A stretch of 64,000 bases of DNA from Paramecium pentaurelia (GCA_905183005.1 CAJJDO010000028.1:372001-436000), one strand, 5' to 3'; positions 11,497 through 23,348 are shown, counted from the stretch's first letter. Made by a program: numbers and translations. Notes: a model not told the origin generated them from the sequence alone.

Positions 11497-13968
11497 ATGA
11501 AAAATTAAAGTGAAAAAAGTTTTGAATTGAGCAAAGATCAATTCTATCAAACATTTAAGCCTTTCGAATACAAAAACAAAAAGAATTCCCCTTTCACCAT
11601 TTCATATTTAAGCAAAAAATAGAGTGAATCATATTGGATTAAGAAAAGAAAGATTCAAGGAATTTACAAAGATTTTTTTATTCAAGAAATTAGAAAAGAA
11701 ATAGAAATTTAAAGTTATTTTTAGAATAGAAGCCAAAAAATTATGAAAATTAAAAATTTTACTATATTTGAAAGTAAGAATAAATCAATTGTTATTATTG
11801 CATATAATAATGATGAGTATTGTGTTCCAATATTAGAATACTTTCAGAGTATAGAGAGAGGATAAAGTAGGAAAATATAATTGAGTAAATAATTGTTAGA
11901 GATTCATGAAGAATTAGAATAAAATAAAATTTATCATCAAAATATAAAACCAAATAATATATTCTATTTTTCTGGCGAAATTATCATTACTGATTTTGGA
12001 AGTAATAGAACATTTCAATAGAATTATATTTCATAGTTTAGCAAAATTTCAGAAAAATAATGGCAGGATGAATATTATTATTATAATCCTAAAATAATAG
12101 TAGACATTATCTAAAATTAAACAGATTATGATATGAGAATAGAAGAATTAAATAAATTTTAAGAGATAATGAAAAGATAAAATAAATTTGAGAAAGTTCT
12201 TAATAATCCTTAAAATTCTATGAATTTAGATGCTTGGGCTATTGGAGTAATAATAATTTAAATATTTTTTCCATAAAAAATTGAAAAGAATAATATTGAA
12301 AAATTCTATGCATTGAACACCAAAGAATTGGAAAATAAGATAAATTAAATAACTCAATTTGACAATGAATTAGGTTAAGGTTTGAAGGATTTGTTTTTTC
12401 CTGAATAATAATAATAATAATAATAATAAAAATAAAAATAAAAATAAAAATTATCATTTCAATAATAAATATCGTAATCTAACAATAATTTGAATATAAA
12501 TAGATCTTTAATTATTTCCTAAATTATTCCGCAAGAGTCCAAACTTAAGAGTATCAAAATATAAGTAGGCTTTCAAGATGAATAAAGAAAGAAAGTAGTT
12601 GCAATTTATGAGACTTGTTAAGTAATGGATTAATTTGTCATTTAAATACAAGATAAATAAAATCCTAAATTGGAAATTTTCTAAAAAGAAAAGAATATTT
12701 CAGAAAAAAGTAGGAAAATTTTGGATTTTCATATTCTCCTTCAACTCTAACTTTCAGAGGCTTAATCCTATTTAAATGATCTTAAGAATTTAAAGAAGGA
12801 ATTTGAGGATGAGAGGACTGAATTATTAAGAAGTGAGAAAAGATCAGATACAAATAAAGTTTAACTAGAAAGTCTAGTAGAGGTTATTTAAAAAATTGAA
12901 GAAACCATTTTTCAGGTAGAAAATAGGATTTAAGCTCTAAAATATTTTTATAATTATTAAATGGAAACACCAGAAGAAAATATCATTTATTATTATAATC
13001 TAAAAGAAATAAATATGGTTTAATGGAAGAAACAGTTTTAAATTAAGTGTGAATAAACAGAAAACAATACAAATTATTAATAATAGCAATACTTTTCATA
13101 AAAAAAAATAAAAGATTTAATAAAACTAAGATAAAAAGAACTTAAAATAGATGCTCATCTTTGTGTTAATATGAATTAAAAGGAATAAGAAATAGTTTCA
13201 ATTTATTATTTAGAAAAATGTTTTAATGTATAAAAAGAACTTCTTGAAAAAAAATAATCACAAAAAGAATAATTAGATGTTGAATAATTTCCATTTAATT
13301 TATCATTAAAAACTAGAAGAAAAGTAGACAAATTCATTAATACAAAGTAATTTGAATTTTTATTAGATTATACTGAATTTAATTCCCTTTCTGCAAAACT
13401 CAGAAATCAATATTTAAAGACATTGTTCATCTGTTTAGATGATAGAATAAAAAGAAATGTTTAAAGTGAGGTTAATTAATTGCTGTCAGCAATAAATCGT
13501 ATATATCCTTTACTTAATTCCAAATTCAAATAAAAAAATGGAAAAAACACTGTTAGAGTAAAATTGCAACCTGAAATGTTACCATAGGAATTATGTAAGT
13601 AAATAAAATAGTTTTTTTAATAAAAATACAGCTTCAAAATTAACTACGATTTTTAGTATTTGGAATTACTAAAAAAATTTGATGATATTAAAACTTAAAA
13701 AGACTATATTGGATTTTTAGTAAATGGGAAACCTCATGGTCAAGGGTTTAAGAGGATAAACGAAAATATAATGTAATTTGGAATATACAGATATGGACAG
13801 TTAATATGGGGTAGGGAAATTGTCAAAGTTGACAATTATATTAACTATTATAAAGGATAATTTAAGGATAATAAAAAATTTGGTGAAGGAGTCTTTAAAA
13901 GATATTTATTTAGTGAAATAGAAGGAAACCTATTTTTTTAAAAGCCTAATTAACCCTAAAATTTATGA
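11497..13968 (+). CDS. Degenerate protein kinase with coiled coil and C-terminal MORN-like domain
   Basis: Intronless, 823 residues. The N-terminal 250 residues resemble a protein kinase: a lysine-rich strand (YWIKKRKI), then YHQNIKPNNIFYF in place of the catalytic HRDxKxxN loop, and IITDFGSNR as the DFG motif. Asparagine replaces the catalytic aspartate, so it is probably a pseudokinase. A run of eight TAA Gln codons follows near residue 305, then long coiled-coil-like K/E/Q-rich helices. The last 100 residues contain MORN-like units (DYIGFLVNGKPHGQGFKR, YYKGQFKDNKKFGEGVFK). A related protein with the same layout is encoded at 30711-33208. Role unknown; scaffolding is an inference. Confidence 0.75.
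12406..12450 (+). repeat. (TAA)8 polyglutamine run and AAATAA repeats
   Basis: Coding trinucleotide repeat: eight consecutive TAA (Gln) codons followed by alternating AAA/TAA (Lys/Gln) codons inside the degenerate-kinase gene. It would be a block of stops under the standard code. Confidence 0.9.
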
Positions 13969-14643
13969 GTTAAGAATTTATTTAGTATCTATTTTAAAAT
14001 ATATTTTTTTACTATATTAGTAGCTAATATATTTATTATAATTCTAACTTACTTTATCTTCAAATTAAGTAATAGATTGAATATCTTTAAGATGTTTGTA
14101 AGCATAAATTAGATTATATGTAAAATACTTTTCATAAGAATATTATTAAATATTATCAATAATATTTGAGAGAATGTAAAAAATAATTAATTTATTATCT
14201 TAAATCTTACCGTAGAGAAAATTGTTTATAAATTAATATTTTTATATTTAAATTGAAATTTTATAATTTTTTGTAAAAATATAATTCAAATGAAGATATT
14301 AAATAATTTTAATATGATACTCTTAAAATGATGTAATATAATAAGTTCTATTAATAAAATATATTAATCATTTTAAATAAATAAATTAGTTGATTACATT
14401 TATGAATTTATAATATTTAACTAATAAATTTAGAATCCTCAAGAAGAAGATTCAAAATTAGTTAAGTTGTTTTTAATCAATTAATGTTAATAATAAGTTA
14501 TTTTACTATTGAAATTTATCAATTAAGAATAGATGAAACAAATAAAAATGAGCAAAATTTTGTATACAATAATGAATAAAAATTCATGGAAAATAATATC
14601 CTTATAACAGATGGAAAATAATAATGAATGATAATTAAAATAA
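13969..14643. other. Intergenic spacer, AT-rich
   Basis: About 675 bp of very AT-rich sequence between two plus-strand genes. A short upstream ATG at 14611 opens a seven-codon uORF ending in TGA just before the PiggyBac-derived gene. No other feature seen. Confidence 0.5.
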
Positions 14644-16587
14644 ATGGATATTGAATAAGAAAATGATAAAGAGATTGTTGAAGATTAGAATCAGCAAGAA
14701 TAAAATAATGATAATAATAATAATAATAATGAATAACCAGCAGTAGTAGTGGAAGTAAATAATTAAAAAAATCAAATAAATCAGAATGTTATTGATTGTG
14801 AAGGATAATTACCAGCAGCTCCAATAAAATTAGATAAATAAGAACCTTTGAAACATGAACATGCACCTGGATAAAATATAAGATCTGAACAATTAAGATT
14901 ATAAGTTGGCAAAAAACTAGCAGAAAATCCAGATTTTTATTCAAAAAGTAAATGGTAATCTATAAATGCTTCAAGTACAACAACAAAGTAATTACCATTT
15001 TAAGGAGAAAGAAATGCTTATAATTTTTGGAAATCATAAGTAACAAATGATGCAAAGGATATTTATTATTCTTTATTTCATAGATAAATAGTATAGAGTA
15101 TTTTGAAAATGATTAATGATTAAATGAAAGATCATTTTTCTGAATAACATGAAAAAGATGTTAAAAAAAGACTATTTAAATTGGATTAAATATATGAATA
15201 TTTTGGAGTGAAAATATTGATGGGTTACAATAGAATGCCTGATCCAGAAGATTATTTTAATGATAAATTACCTTTCCGTAATAAGATTGGAGAATTAATA
15301 AAAGTAGGTAGATTTAAATTCTTGGAATAAAATACTAATTTAAGAGATGAAGTAATGATTCAAGCAAAATATCATAATTTAAAATAAGAAGATGTTGAAA
15401 AGAAATTTAAAGTTGAAGGTGAAGTATATAGTTATTTAACAAAGAAATTAAATAAAAAATTTAGGATATCTCATGATGCAGGACAATGTTTGGCAGTAAT
15501 TAAAAATAATTTATTTGAAGCATAAGATTTATAAGGGAGAGCAATTGAATGTATATTACTTATGGATGTACAAACACAATATATAATAGCTATTAGATTT
15601 TGTTTTAGAGAAAATATCAGTAATACTATATTTAACATGTTGGATCCATATAAACATAAGAATCACAAATTATATTTCCAATAAGAATTATTAACTTTAG
15701 AATAAGTTTAAATATTAGTAGAATTCTTTGCTATATATTCATGTGGTATACTAGCATCAACTACATAAACATAAAAGATAGATTTCAAAGATGGATTAGT
15801 AACAAATAATCATGTAATGTTACTTAAACTATTAACACCAAATTAAGCAGATTTCAAAGTATTTGCTTCAACTGCTGATGGATTTCATAGAAATACTAGT
15901 CAAGATAAAAAGAGTTATGCAGTTGTCATCTATTAAGAATATATTAAATTAGTAGAATAATATCCTGCTTTATCAGATGCCTATAAATGTTTGTTTTCTT
16001 CTGCTACTGTAAATGGAGCCATCTATACAGAAATGTAAGAAATTGTCATATGGAACAGTTTCATTGCTTTTAAAAGTATTTAAAAAGTAAATTCTTAAAT
16101 CAACTTCTTAGAATTTCGACTTACTTTAGCTAAACAATTATTAAGAACAAAAATGAAGAATATTCCAAATGTTTCAGAAACACATCATAATCTATAAACT
16201 GCATAGCCAAGATATTCAACTATTGGAATTGTGACTGATATCATGGGAAGTTTTAATCCTCAAGATATGGAACTATTACCTAAGATTAATTTCCATGTTC
16301 CTAGAAAATGCAATCCTCCTGCAAAATTATAAAATAAACTTGTTTGTCTAGTTTGTAAGAAAGTTCCAACAGAAATGGTAGAATGTGAATCATGTTCTGA
16401 AATATCAGGAAAACTTATAACTCTATGTGCATCTGAATGCTTTTCATTGTTCCATTAAGAACCTAAAAAATATGTTTAATCTGCTATGGATTTACCAGTT
16501 CTTTAATAATCTGCATAATTTGAATAATCAACATTAGGTAATTCAGAAGCTTATTAATAATCCTATATGAATAGACAAAGTAAATGA
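14644..16587 (+). CDS. PiggyMac-like domesticated PiggyBac transposase
   Basis: Intronless, 647 residues. After a disordered N/Q-rich N-terminus (1-120) comes a PiggyBac transposase fold. It shows NFWKSQV and a helical lead-in, LDQIYEYFGVKILMGYNRMP (the LxxGLxxLPxxxxYW-type segment), and a first catalytic-strand region RISHDAG followed by GRAIECILLMDVQTQYI. Later come VIWNSFIAFKSI and INFLEFRLTLAKQLL. The C-terminus has the PiggyBac cysteine-rich domain (CLVCKK, VECESC, LCASECFSLFH). The second and third catalytic aspartates are not in place, so it is probably catalytically dead. Paramecium PiggyMac-like (PGML) proteins partner with PiggyMac to excise internal eliminated sequences during macronuclear development; assignment to a specific PGML group is not possible from this window. 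An in-frame TGA lies just upstream, which fixes this ATG. Confidence 0.88.
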
Positions 16588-16791
16588 TTTCATCACATTC
16601 ATATATTATAAAATCAATTAAATTTTTATCATTCTCTTTCTAATTAAATTGGAGTATAATATTTATTATATAAATTAAATATAAATGGACAATTATACTC
16701 CAATATTTTATTATATAAAAATAATAATTTATTCAAGAATAGCTAATTAAAAGTTATTAAATAATCTTCCTATATTAATTATCTTATGATG

Positions 16792-16812
16792 AAAATATAT
16801 ATATATATATAT
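16792..16812. repeat. (AT)n microsatellite
   Basis: Short AT dinucleotide run in the spacer between the PiggyBac-derived gene and the tRNA. Confidence 0.6.
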
Positions 16813-16872
16813 AAGTAAAAATTAATTGATTAAAAATTAATTAATTAAATTATAAAAAAATTAAAAAATTTA

Positions 16873-16946
16873 CGCCCGAACAGGGTCTCGATCCCTGGAC
16901 CTAGAGATTAAGAGTCTCTCGCTCTACCAAGCTGAGCTATCCGGGC
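16873..16946 (-). tRNA. tRNA-Lys (anticodon CUU)
   Basis: 74-nt cloverleaf on the minus strand. The acceptor stem GCCCGGA pairs with TTCGGGC (one G-U). D arm GCTC/GAGC, anticodon stem AGAGA/TCTCT with loop CTCTTAA, so the anticodon is CTT (reads AAG, Lys). T arm CAGGG/CCCTG with loop ATCGAGA. Discriminator G; no intron; CCA not encoded. Confidence 0.95.
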
Positions 16947-17027
16947 GTATTGAACAATTTAACTTGTATTTTCTTATGAAAGGATTGAAAATTTGTGATT
17001 TTTGATATTATTTATAAAATATAATTA

Positions 17028-18509
17028 TCATTATTATAAGAGCTATAAAAACAATTAAAATAGATCTTAAAATTTTGGATCTTTGTTGTCGTTATAAATT
17101 AATTCTAATTTAGGTTTTATTTTTTTGATATCTTCAATTATTTTAATTGATTAAACTTCTTTTGCGTAGTTTAAAAATCTACAAAGAGTATCTACAAAGA
17201 TTTTTAAAACCACTGTATCTACTTCTTCAATAAAATTTCCTATAATTTCAATTGTTCCTAAATCTATTAATGTTTAAAACACTGTATTGTCTCCTGTCTT
17301 TTATAAATTTTATATGACTTAGATACAATTTTACTTTTCTTGTAAAACTGATGCAATTAAACCATTAATAATTCTATTAATAATTTTATGTTTAACAATT
17401 TTATTGGAGATTTTACAATCATTATATGCTAAATTAATAACAATTAAGAAAGAAAATTTTCTAATTTACTTTTTTCGATTATTACTATATTCTAAAGCTA
17501 TATCCAAAATATTTTATTCAATTAGAAACTATTATTCTATTTTATAAAATATACATTTGAAAAACTTATTGTTTCTGTTAATGAAAACTATTTTAATACT
17601 TATAAAGTTGTTTCTACATATTCTCCTTTTAAAGTAGAAATAACATATTATATTATTTTTGAACTCATCAAATACTTATCAATTTCTTCATTTTGTTAAT
17701 ATAATACTGTTAAAGGATGTAATATTTCATTTTGTAAGAAATCACAATCATTCCTGTTAACTCCTTTATCTAAAATTTTTAAACATGTAATTCTCTAATT
17801 TAAATATATTAATATTTATTACATCTTTAATACTTAAATTATGATTATCCATAACATAACATATATTATGCATACAGAAACAAATATTTCTATATAGATT
17901 ACAGTCAGTTAAAGAACTTAATTCTAATAAACGATCAAAACTCTTAACTAAATATTAGCAGATTTCAGACCATTTATTGGCTATATTACCTAAGTATATT
18001 AGAATCTAAAATATTATTATAATTAATACATCACTAATGTCTTAGTTGTCTGTTAATGATAAGAGTAATTAATATGAAATTTCTAAAGATTGGATAAGAT
18101 TTTAAGGTTATTATTATAAAAACATAGGATGATTACAAGAATTAGCTAATGTTCTAATGACATCACATTAGACTTCTTTAATGATTAAACTTGGAAGGCT
18201 ATGTTATAAGTAATTATTTTTAATTAAAAATTCTTGATTCTATGTAATTTAGTTAATATTGTTGGTTGAAATAGAATTGAATGCAAATTGATGAAGTCGT
18301 TTTAATTCTTAAATATTTTGATTCTATTAAGATTATTAAATTAATGGTATTAAGTTTGTTAATTCTAAATCGTCTTTTTCTCTCATTTCATTTTGTTAAC
18401 GAATTAAAATCCTTTTTTAATTAAATATTCGTTCTCTATCTATTCTACGGATTTCAGAACGAAAGGCATCTTTTTTTTGTGCGGCATATTCTTAAGGATT
18501 ATTTAACAT
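17028..18509 (-). CDS. Importin-alpha-like nuclear import receptor
   Basis: 475 residues, two introns (17795-17822 and 17529-17554). The N-terminus is an importin-beta-binding segment: KKDAFRSEIRRIDRERIFNQ then KRILIRQQNEMREKDD. The rest is leucine/isoleucine-rich helical sequence with armadillo-like repeats (for example VIRTLANSCNHP, IRKFSFLIVINLAYNDCKI) and the usual acidic C-terminal part. Importin alpha carries basic-NLS cargo to importin beta. The repeats are divergent, with few of the classical W/N pairs, so a specialised or fast-evolving paralogue is likely. Only 10 bp separate its ATG from the stop of the upstream zinc-knuckle gene on the same strand. Confidence 0.75.
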
Positions 18510-18519
18510 AATAATATAA

Positions 18520-19610
18520 TCAATTAAATTATTTGAAATACTTTTTCTATTTTAGTTTATTTTTTCTTTATTTATTATTATTCATCCTTTTTGTATTTGG
18601 AGATTCTTCTGACCACATTGAATATTATGATGAAGAATCTTATTAATGATATTTTTATTTTTAAATTATTTTATTGACTTTATGAGGTAGATTTTATGTT
18701 TATTCTTTTAAATATTTTTATTTATGTGAATGTTAATGATGATGATCATGTTAATTATGATGATTATATTATTATTAATGATTATAATTATGATCATGTT
18801 AATGATTATGTTATTATTAATTTTTTGAATGATGATTATGTTTATCTTTTGAAGAATAATCAATTCTATTCATTTTTTCTCTTTCTCTATACTCTTTTCC
18901 TTCACAATAAAGTAAATCATATTTTTTATATCCTTTTGAAAAACAATTCAAATGTCCTTTCTCTTAACAATTTAAACACAAAAGATCTTTTAATCTTTAT
19001 TTATCCTTTTCAAATACATTTTCATCATCTATAATGATAACATTACAATCTTTAGATTTATGTCCCTTTTTGTTACATCTATGACATTTGAATCCTTCAA
19101 CATCACAATCCTTTGCCATATGTCCTGCTTGGTTGCACTTGAAACATAAACTATTAGGACATTTTAAAAAATAATGATCTCCCAAACAAAATCGACAAGT
19201 CACTTTAGTTTCAGCAATGTCTTCAACACACCATTTTTCAAAATGGCCAGGCTTTGGTTATCACTAGCAATTACTTTTTTGCATCTTCTACATACTCCTT
19301 TAGAGAGTACATCAATACTATCAAGATTAAAGTATCTGGTCTAGACTTCAGCTGATTATTCTGGATCTTCTTATTCTTCTTCTTTTTCTTCATCATCTTT
19401 AACAAATCTGGCTATTTTATCAACCAAATTTGTTTATTATGTGATTCTATCTTTGTTCTGATTATACACACTATAAATTCGAACATCTTAGTCTCCCACT
19501 CTTTCAGATCTAACTTAATTTTCTAATATGGAACACAATGGTAAGGCTTCTACAACATAAGCACTTGGTAAGAATTTATTGAGATCAAACTAATTGTAAA
19601 GACCACTCAT
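18520..19610 (-). CDS. CCHC zinc-knuckle RNA-binding protein with His/Gln-rich tail
   Basis: 355 residues, one intron (19252-19274). Four zinc knuckles and a fifth partial one lie around residues 115-225: CRRCKKPGHFEKWC, CRFCLGDHYFLKC (one residue short), CFKCNQAGHMAKDC, CHRCNKKGHKSKDC and a truncated CLNCQEKGHLNC. The array resembles Air1/Air2 and ZCCHC7 of the TRAMP nuclear RNA-surveillance complex; that link is inference. An acidic EEEQEDPEQ segment precedes the knuckles. The C-terminus carries about 30 residues rich in His, Gln, Asn and Asp (HNHQHDHNYNHQQQYNHHNQ and onward). The first knuckle is created only after the intron is removed, which supports the intron. Confidence 0.85.
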
Positions 19611-19641
19611 TAATTTATATTGAGAATTAATATTATTTATT

Positions 19642-20543
19642 TCATTAAAAACTATCGTAATCATCTATTTATCTACTATAAAGGAATAATTTTAATTCTT
19701 TTAGATTAGGTCTCTTTTTAGGATCTTATTATAACATTTTCTAAATCAATAACAAAGTCTTTTGAGATAATTATGATTATGGTATTTCAAATTCAGCTTA
19801 TGCAATAGAAAGTTTATTAATATCTTAAAATGGAGACTTTCTAAAACATAAATTATATAAGATGCATCCTAATTGCCAAATATCAACTTTAGCATCTATA
19901 ATCTACTATTTATACACATCAATCATTTCAGGAGGTCTGTAAGTAATTGTAGTTATTTTACAAAATTGTTCTTCTATTTAATTCAATTCAATTTAACTCA
20001 ATAAATTAAGATCAATAATATCATTTGATGCTGATCCAAAATCGCAAATCTTACAAGTACCTCGTTTGATCATAATATTTTCTAATTTTAAATCTCTATG
20101 ACTAATCTATTCTGCATGTAATACTTCTAATCCATCTAATATCTATTTAAATATTTCTATTATTCTTCTCTCAGTTAACATCTCTTAACTAAGCATTGCC
20201 TATAAATTCATTTCACATAGTTCCATTACTATACAAAAAAATAATTTATTTTGAATCTTCACTTCTCCATAATCAATCAATTTTATAATATTTGGATGTT
20301 CAGGTAATCTTTTCTTTTTATTCATTCTTATATCAATACCATTATATTAATTTCCTATTTTGCTATCGTATAAGTTTCTTAAGAATTAATTAACATTCTT
20401 TTTATGGCAAACCCTTCACATTTCCATATTTGAGAATACCCACCTACATCTATTAATTCTTCTTCTTTATATTTTCCCTTATTTAATCTATATATTTAAG
20501 GCTTATTAACAATCTCAATATTTCTAGATAAACACTTAAACAT
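19642..20543 (-). CDS. NAK-family (AAK1/GAK/Ark-like) protein kinase
   Basis: 291 residues, one intron (20314-20339). This is a nearly bare kinase domain: VGGYSQIWKC in the glycine loop, catalytic lysine in FAIKRM, HRDLKLENIM catalytic loop, DFGSAS, and YRPPEMIDVY in the activation/P+1 region. The combination DFGSA(S/T) plus PEMID(L/V)Y is the mark of NAK kinases, which regulate clathrin adaptors and endocytosis. Lys, HRD Asp and DFG are all present, so it should be active. There is no adaptor-binding C-terminal extension as in AAK1. It lies 31 bp upstream of the zinc-knuckle gene and just downstream of two ubiquitin-like genes. Confidence 0.85.
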
Positions 20544-20564
20544 ATTTAAATTTATATTATTTAA

Positions 20565-20825
20565 TCAAATATCATATAAATTTCCTCCTCCTTCTGCTTC
20601 TACATTCATTTCGATAATGTCACCATTCTAAACCGATTAAGCCTAAAATGGAATGGTGGGATCCAGCAATTTTTAATTTAAATAGAAACTTATCTTATTT
20701 TAATTTAACACTATTTAAGATTAAAACTCCTTTGTTAGATCTAATGGAGTTATATTTTAATCCAACATCACTTAAAACTTTTTATTTACTTATACATAAT
20801 GTATCAGACAATTAATTGATTGCAT
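20565..20825 (-). CDS. Small ubiquitin-like protein ending EAEGGG-NLYDI
   Basis: Intronless 86-residue ORF. From about residue 15 it follows a ubiquitin-like beta-grasp pattern: a beta hairpin (FQVMLDQNITPLDLTKEFQS), then ISFYLNQKLLDPTIPFQ (the ubiquitin L-I-F-x-G-K-x-L-x-D-x-x-T region) and VQNGDIIEMNV (ubiquitin D-Y-x-I-x-x-x-S-T-I-x-L). A GGG motif follows EAE, and then five more residues (NLYDI). In ubiquitin-like modifier precursors, a protease removes such short tails after GG. Another frame over the same bases is also open, but this one has the recognisable fold. Role as a modifier is unproven. Confidence 0.6.
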
Positions 20826-21206
20826 TCTTACCAATCTAATTACAGTTTAATATTTATTTATTTAATATTATAACAAAAAATGATCATATATTGTATGCTT
20901 TATCTATTAATTTTATTCTTATTCAAATATTATATCATATGATAATTATAATCCAATTATAATTTTATATAATCAAAGAATTATTTTATTTTCTTCTATT
21001 CTCCCTAAATATTTTGACTAATTAGTTAATAATAATATAAAATAATTGATAATTAATCAATTTTACACTTATATATTATTTTAATAATTCATAAAACATA
21101 TTTATTCTATAATAGAATTATATATAATATATATTTTGATCATCAATTAGAATATGTTTAAATAATCAAATAAAGAAATTTATATAATAAAATTATATGA
21201 ATTAGA
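20826..21206. other. Intergenic between two ubiquitin-like genes
   Basis: AT-rich spacer of 381 bp. I see no conserved element or ORF in it. Confidence 0.5.
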
Positions 21207-21680
21207 TCATCCTCCTCTTTGTTTCACATTTGCTTTTATGATATTGTTTTTATTGATACCCTAATCATATAAACTCAATTCAGGTAATAATATTTCTTCG
21301 TCTTTATAAAATGTAACAACAACATTTTGATAGCTATAAGTATCCATTAATTGCTATTATAAATCCATTGTTGTTGTTTCAAGTGTCAATCTCACACAAT
21401 ATTTTTTATTGGCAGAAGATAACAATATTGTTATAGGAATTGCATACTTTATTATAATAATTCCATTCTCTCCTACTCCTTATTAAATTAACGATTAATT
21501 TTCATTCAACACTACATCATTAAAATATAAGTCAATATCAAATCTCTTAGTATCATATATTTGACAAAATTCTTCTTTCATTTAAAGTCCTGTTAAATCT
21601 GATTTAATCATAATAGTAAACTCCCTTTTAATACTTGGAAATTTGACTTCAATCTTATATTCCTTTAATAATTAATTCAT
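21207..21680 (-). CDS. Tandem ubiquitin-like domain protein ending in RGG
   Basis: Intronless 157-residue ORF that looks like two beta-grasp domains in a row: residues about 8-80 (KIEVKFPSIKREFTIMIKSD, DIDLYFNDVVLNENQSLIQQ, GIIIIKYAIP) and 82-157 (CVRLTLETTTMDLQQQLMDT, VVVTFYKDEEILLPELSLYD, NNIIKANVKQRGG). The last residues before TGA are RGG, the same end as mature ubiquitin (LRLRGG) and ISG15, which also has two domains. No other domain is attached. It lies 33 bp downstream of a Cache receptor gene and upstream of a second small ubiquitin-like gene. A conjugatable modifier is possible but inferred from the tail alone. Confidence 0.65.
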
Positions 21681-21713
21681 CTTATATTAATAACTAATAT
21701 AAATATATTATAA

Positions 21714-23305
21714 TCAATAAATTTATGATTGCTATTATAATAATCTTAAAACCATCTCAATTATTTCTTATTACTTAAGATAAGAATTTTGGATAAGCTA
21801 AATTATGTAAATAGATATATATATATACTTATAAATCTGATATCTTATAAAAATTCTTGAAGTTATAACAGTTGATTGGATATTATGAAATCATTAATTA
21901 TTATCTTTAACACTCATTATTTTTAATTTGGAAATTATTAAAGACTTTATTTAATGTCCTACTCATATCATCTTGGTTATTCTCTTTAATTATTTTCCTT
22001 GTATTACCTCTATCAAAAATAAATCCACTTGATCTTATATATTGCTATACTTATATCACTACATTTTATAATGGTCTAGTAATGTATTTAATAACTATCA
22101 AATTTATTAAAAAAGATAAGAATATTATTATTATGATAAAGAAAAATGAATATGCTGAAAATTCTAAAAACCTTTCTTTAATTTCATCTAAGCTTTTCAA
22201 AATTTATTCTTAATTTTAAAGAATATCAAATATACTAAATGAATAATTAAATATACATTATTAAATCTAAGTTTGATATCCCTAAATTTCTAGCAAATAT
22301 TGCTTAATCCTACTAAAAAACCTAATTGTACCTACAAAAAATATCATATCCTAGATATTTATGAAGTTTGAGACAATTACTGGTGTAATTTCCATTATTT
22401 AGATAATGTTAAATTTGAATGAAATCTTCATAATTTAAACCAATAGTTGATTCATTATAAATATAATTACCAAAAGTAAAATTTGTATTTGATATTAAAA
22501 TCTTACCATCTCTTAAAGTAAAAAATCTATTTGATCTTTTAAAGTGACTATTTAAATTTTAAAAAAGAGTTAAATTCAAATCTGTTGCTGCAATCCCTTA
22601 ATATCCACCATTTTAAGATTAAATTGTAAGTGTTTAACTAATCATTACAACATTCCAAGTCCAAAATACAAATGGATCACTAAAAAATAGATCTTGATTT
22701 GGATTATTTTACATTTATCTTATATGTGATAAATACCAAGGTCTAGTTTATGGTTTATAATCTATATATTTATCACCTGGCCAAACTGCAAAATATTATT
22801 CTTATGTTGTAGTACAAATAGACAAATCTAAGTCTTAATCCAATAAGTGCAATAATATTGTCAAACTACTAGTTAAATTCTTATAAAATTCAATTTAATT
22901 GGGTTCAGTGTATGCTTATCCAAATTCTCCATAACAAAACGAATATTAAAATGCATAATTATCTAGATTTGTAAAATTCTATAAACAGTTAAATGTTGGA
23001 AATAGAAACTTAATTTATTCCATTTCAATTTTTTGAAAGAGATATTTAACTCTATAAATTTAGTTTAAGCTTCTGTATAATAATAATTTAGTATCTGTTA
23101 TTGAATAGTTCATTAAGTTAGTTTAGAGGTTCAATTCTTATTAAACCAATATTGATATTGAAGCTTTTTCATAATAAAATTCCAAAAAATTCAAATTTAC
23201 TAATAAGAGTCCTATTATTAATGAAAGAATGAAAATTTAGGCTACAAATAAAAATATTGATATTTAAGTTCTAATTCTCAATTTTTTCCATTATCTCTTA
23301 AACAT
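21714..23305 (-). CDS. Cache/HAMP-type membrane receptor, tandem copy 2
   Basis: 512 residues with introns at 22235-22256 and 21798-21828. A short cytoplasmic N-terminus and TM1 (about 17-38) lead into a 330-residue extracellular region with N-glycosylation sites and a Cache-like core (QEQYFAVWPGDKY, TRPWYLSHIR, GIAATDLNLTLF). TM2 (about 370-393) is followed by YITRPLQNVVIQVQQYI, a HAMP-like linker. No kinase, cyclase or methyl-accepting domain follows; the protein ends about 75 residues later. Without the second intron a different C-terminus ending at 21757 is possible. Its upstream neighbour at 23349 is a paralogue. Cache domains usually sense small extracellular ligands. Confidence 0.75.
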
Positions 23306-23348
23306 AATATTTTATAATGATTTTGTTAATTTTAGAATAATGTAAAAA

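Noticed and set aside
14644..16587. Active PiggyBac transposon
   Set aside because: No terminal inverted repeats or TTAA flanks seen, catalytic residues are missing and the gene uses normal host codons; domestication fits better.
18696..19034. Plus-strand Asn/Asp/Tyr-rich ORF of 112 codons
   Set aside because: It is the complement of the His/Gln-rich tail of the zinc-knuckle gene; its composition is a by-product of CAT/AAT repeats.
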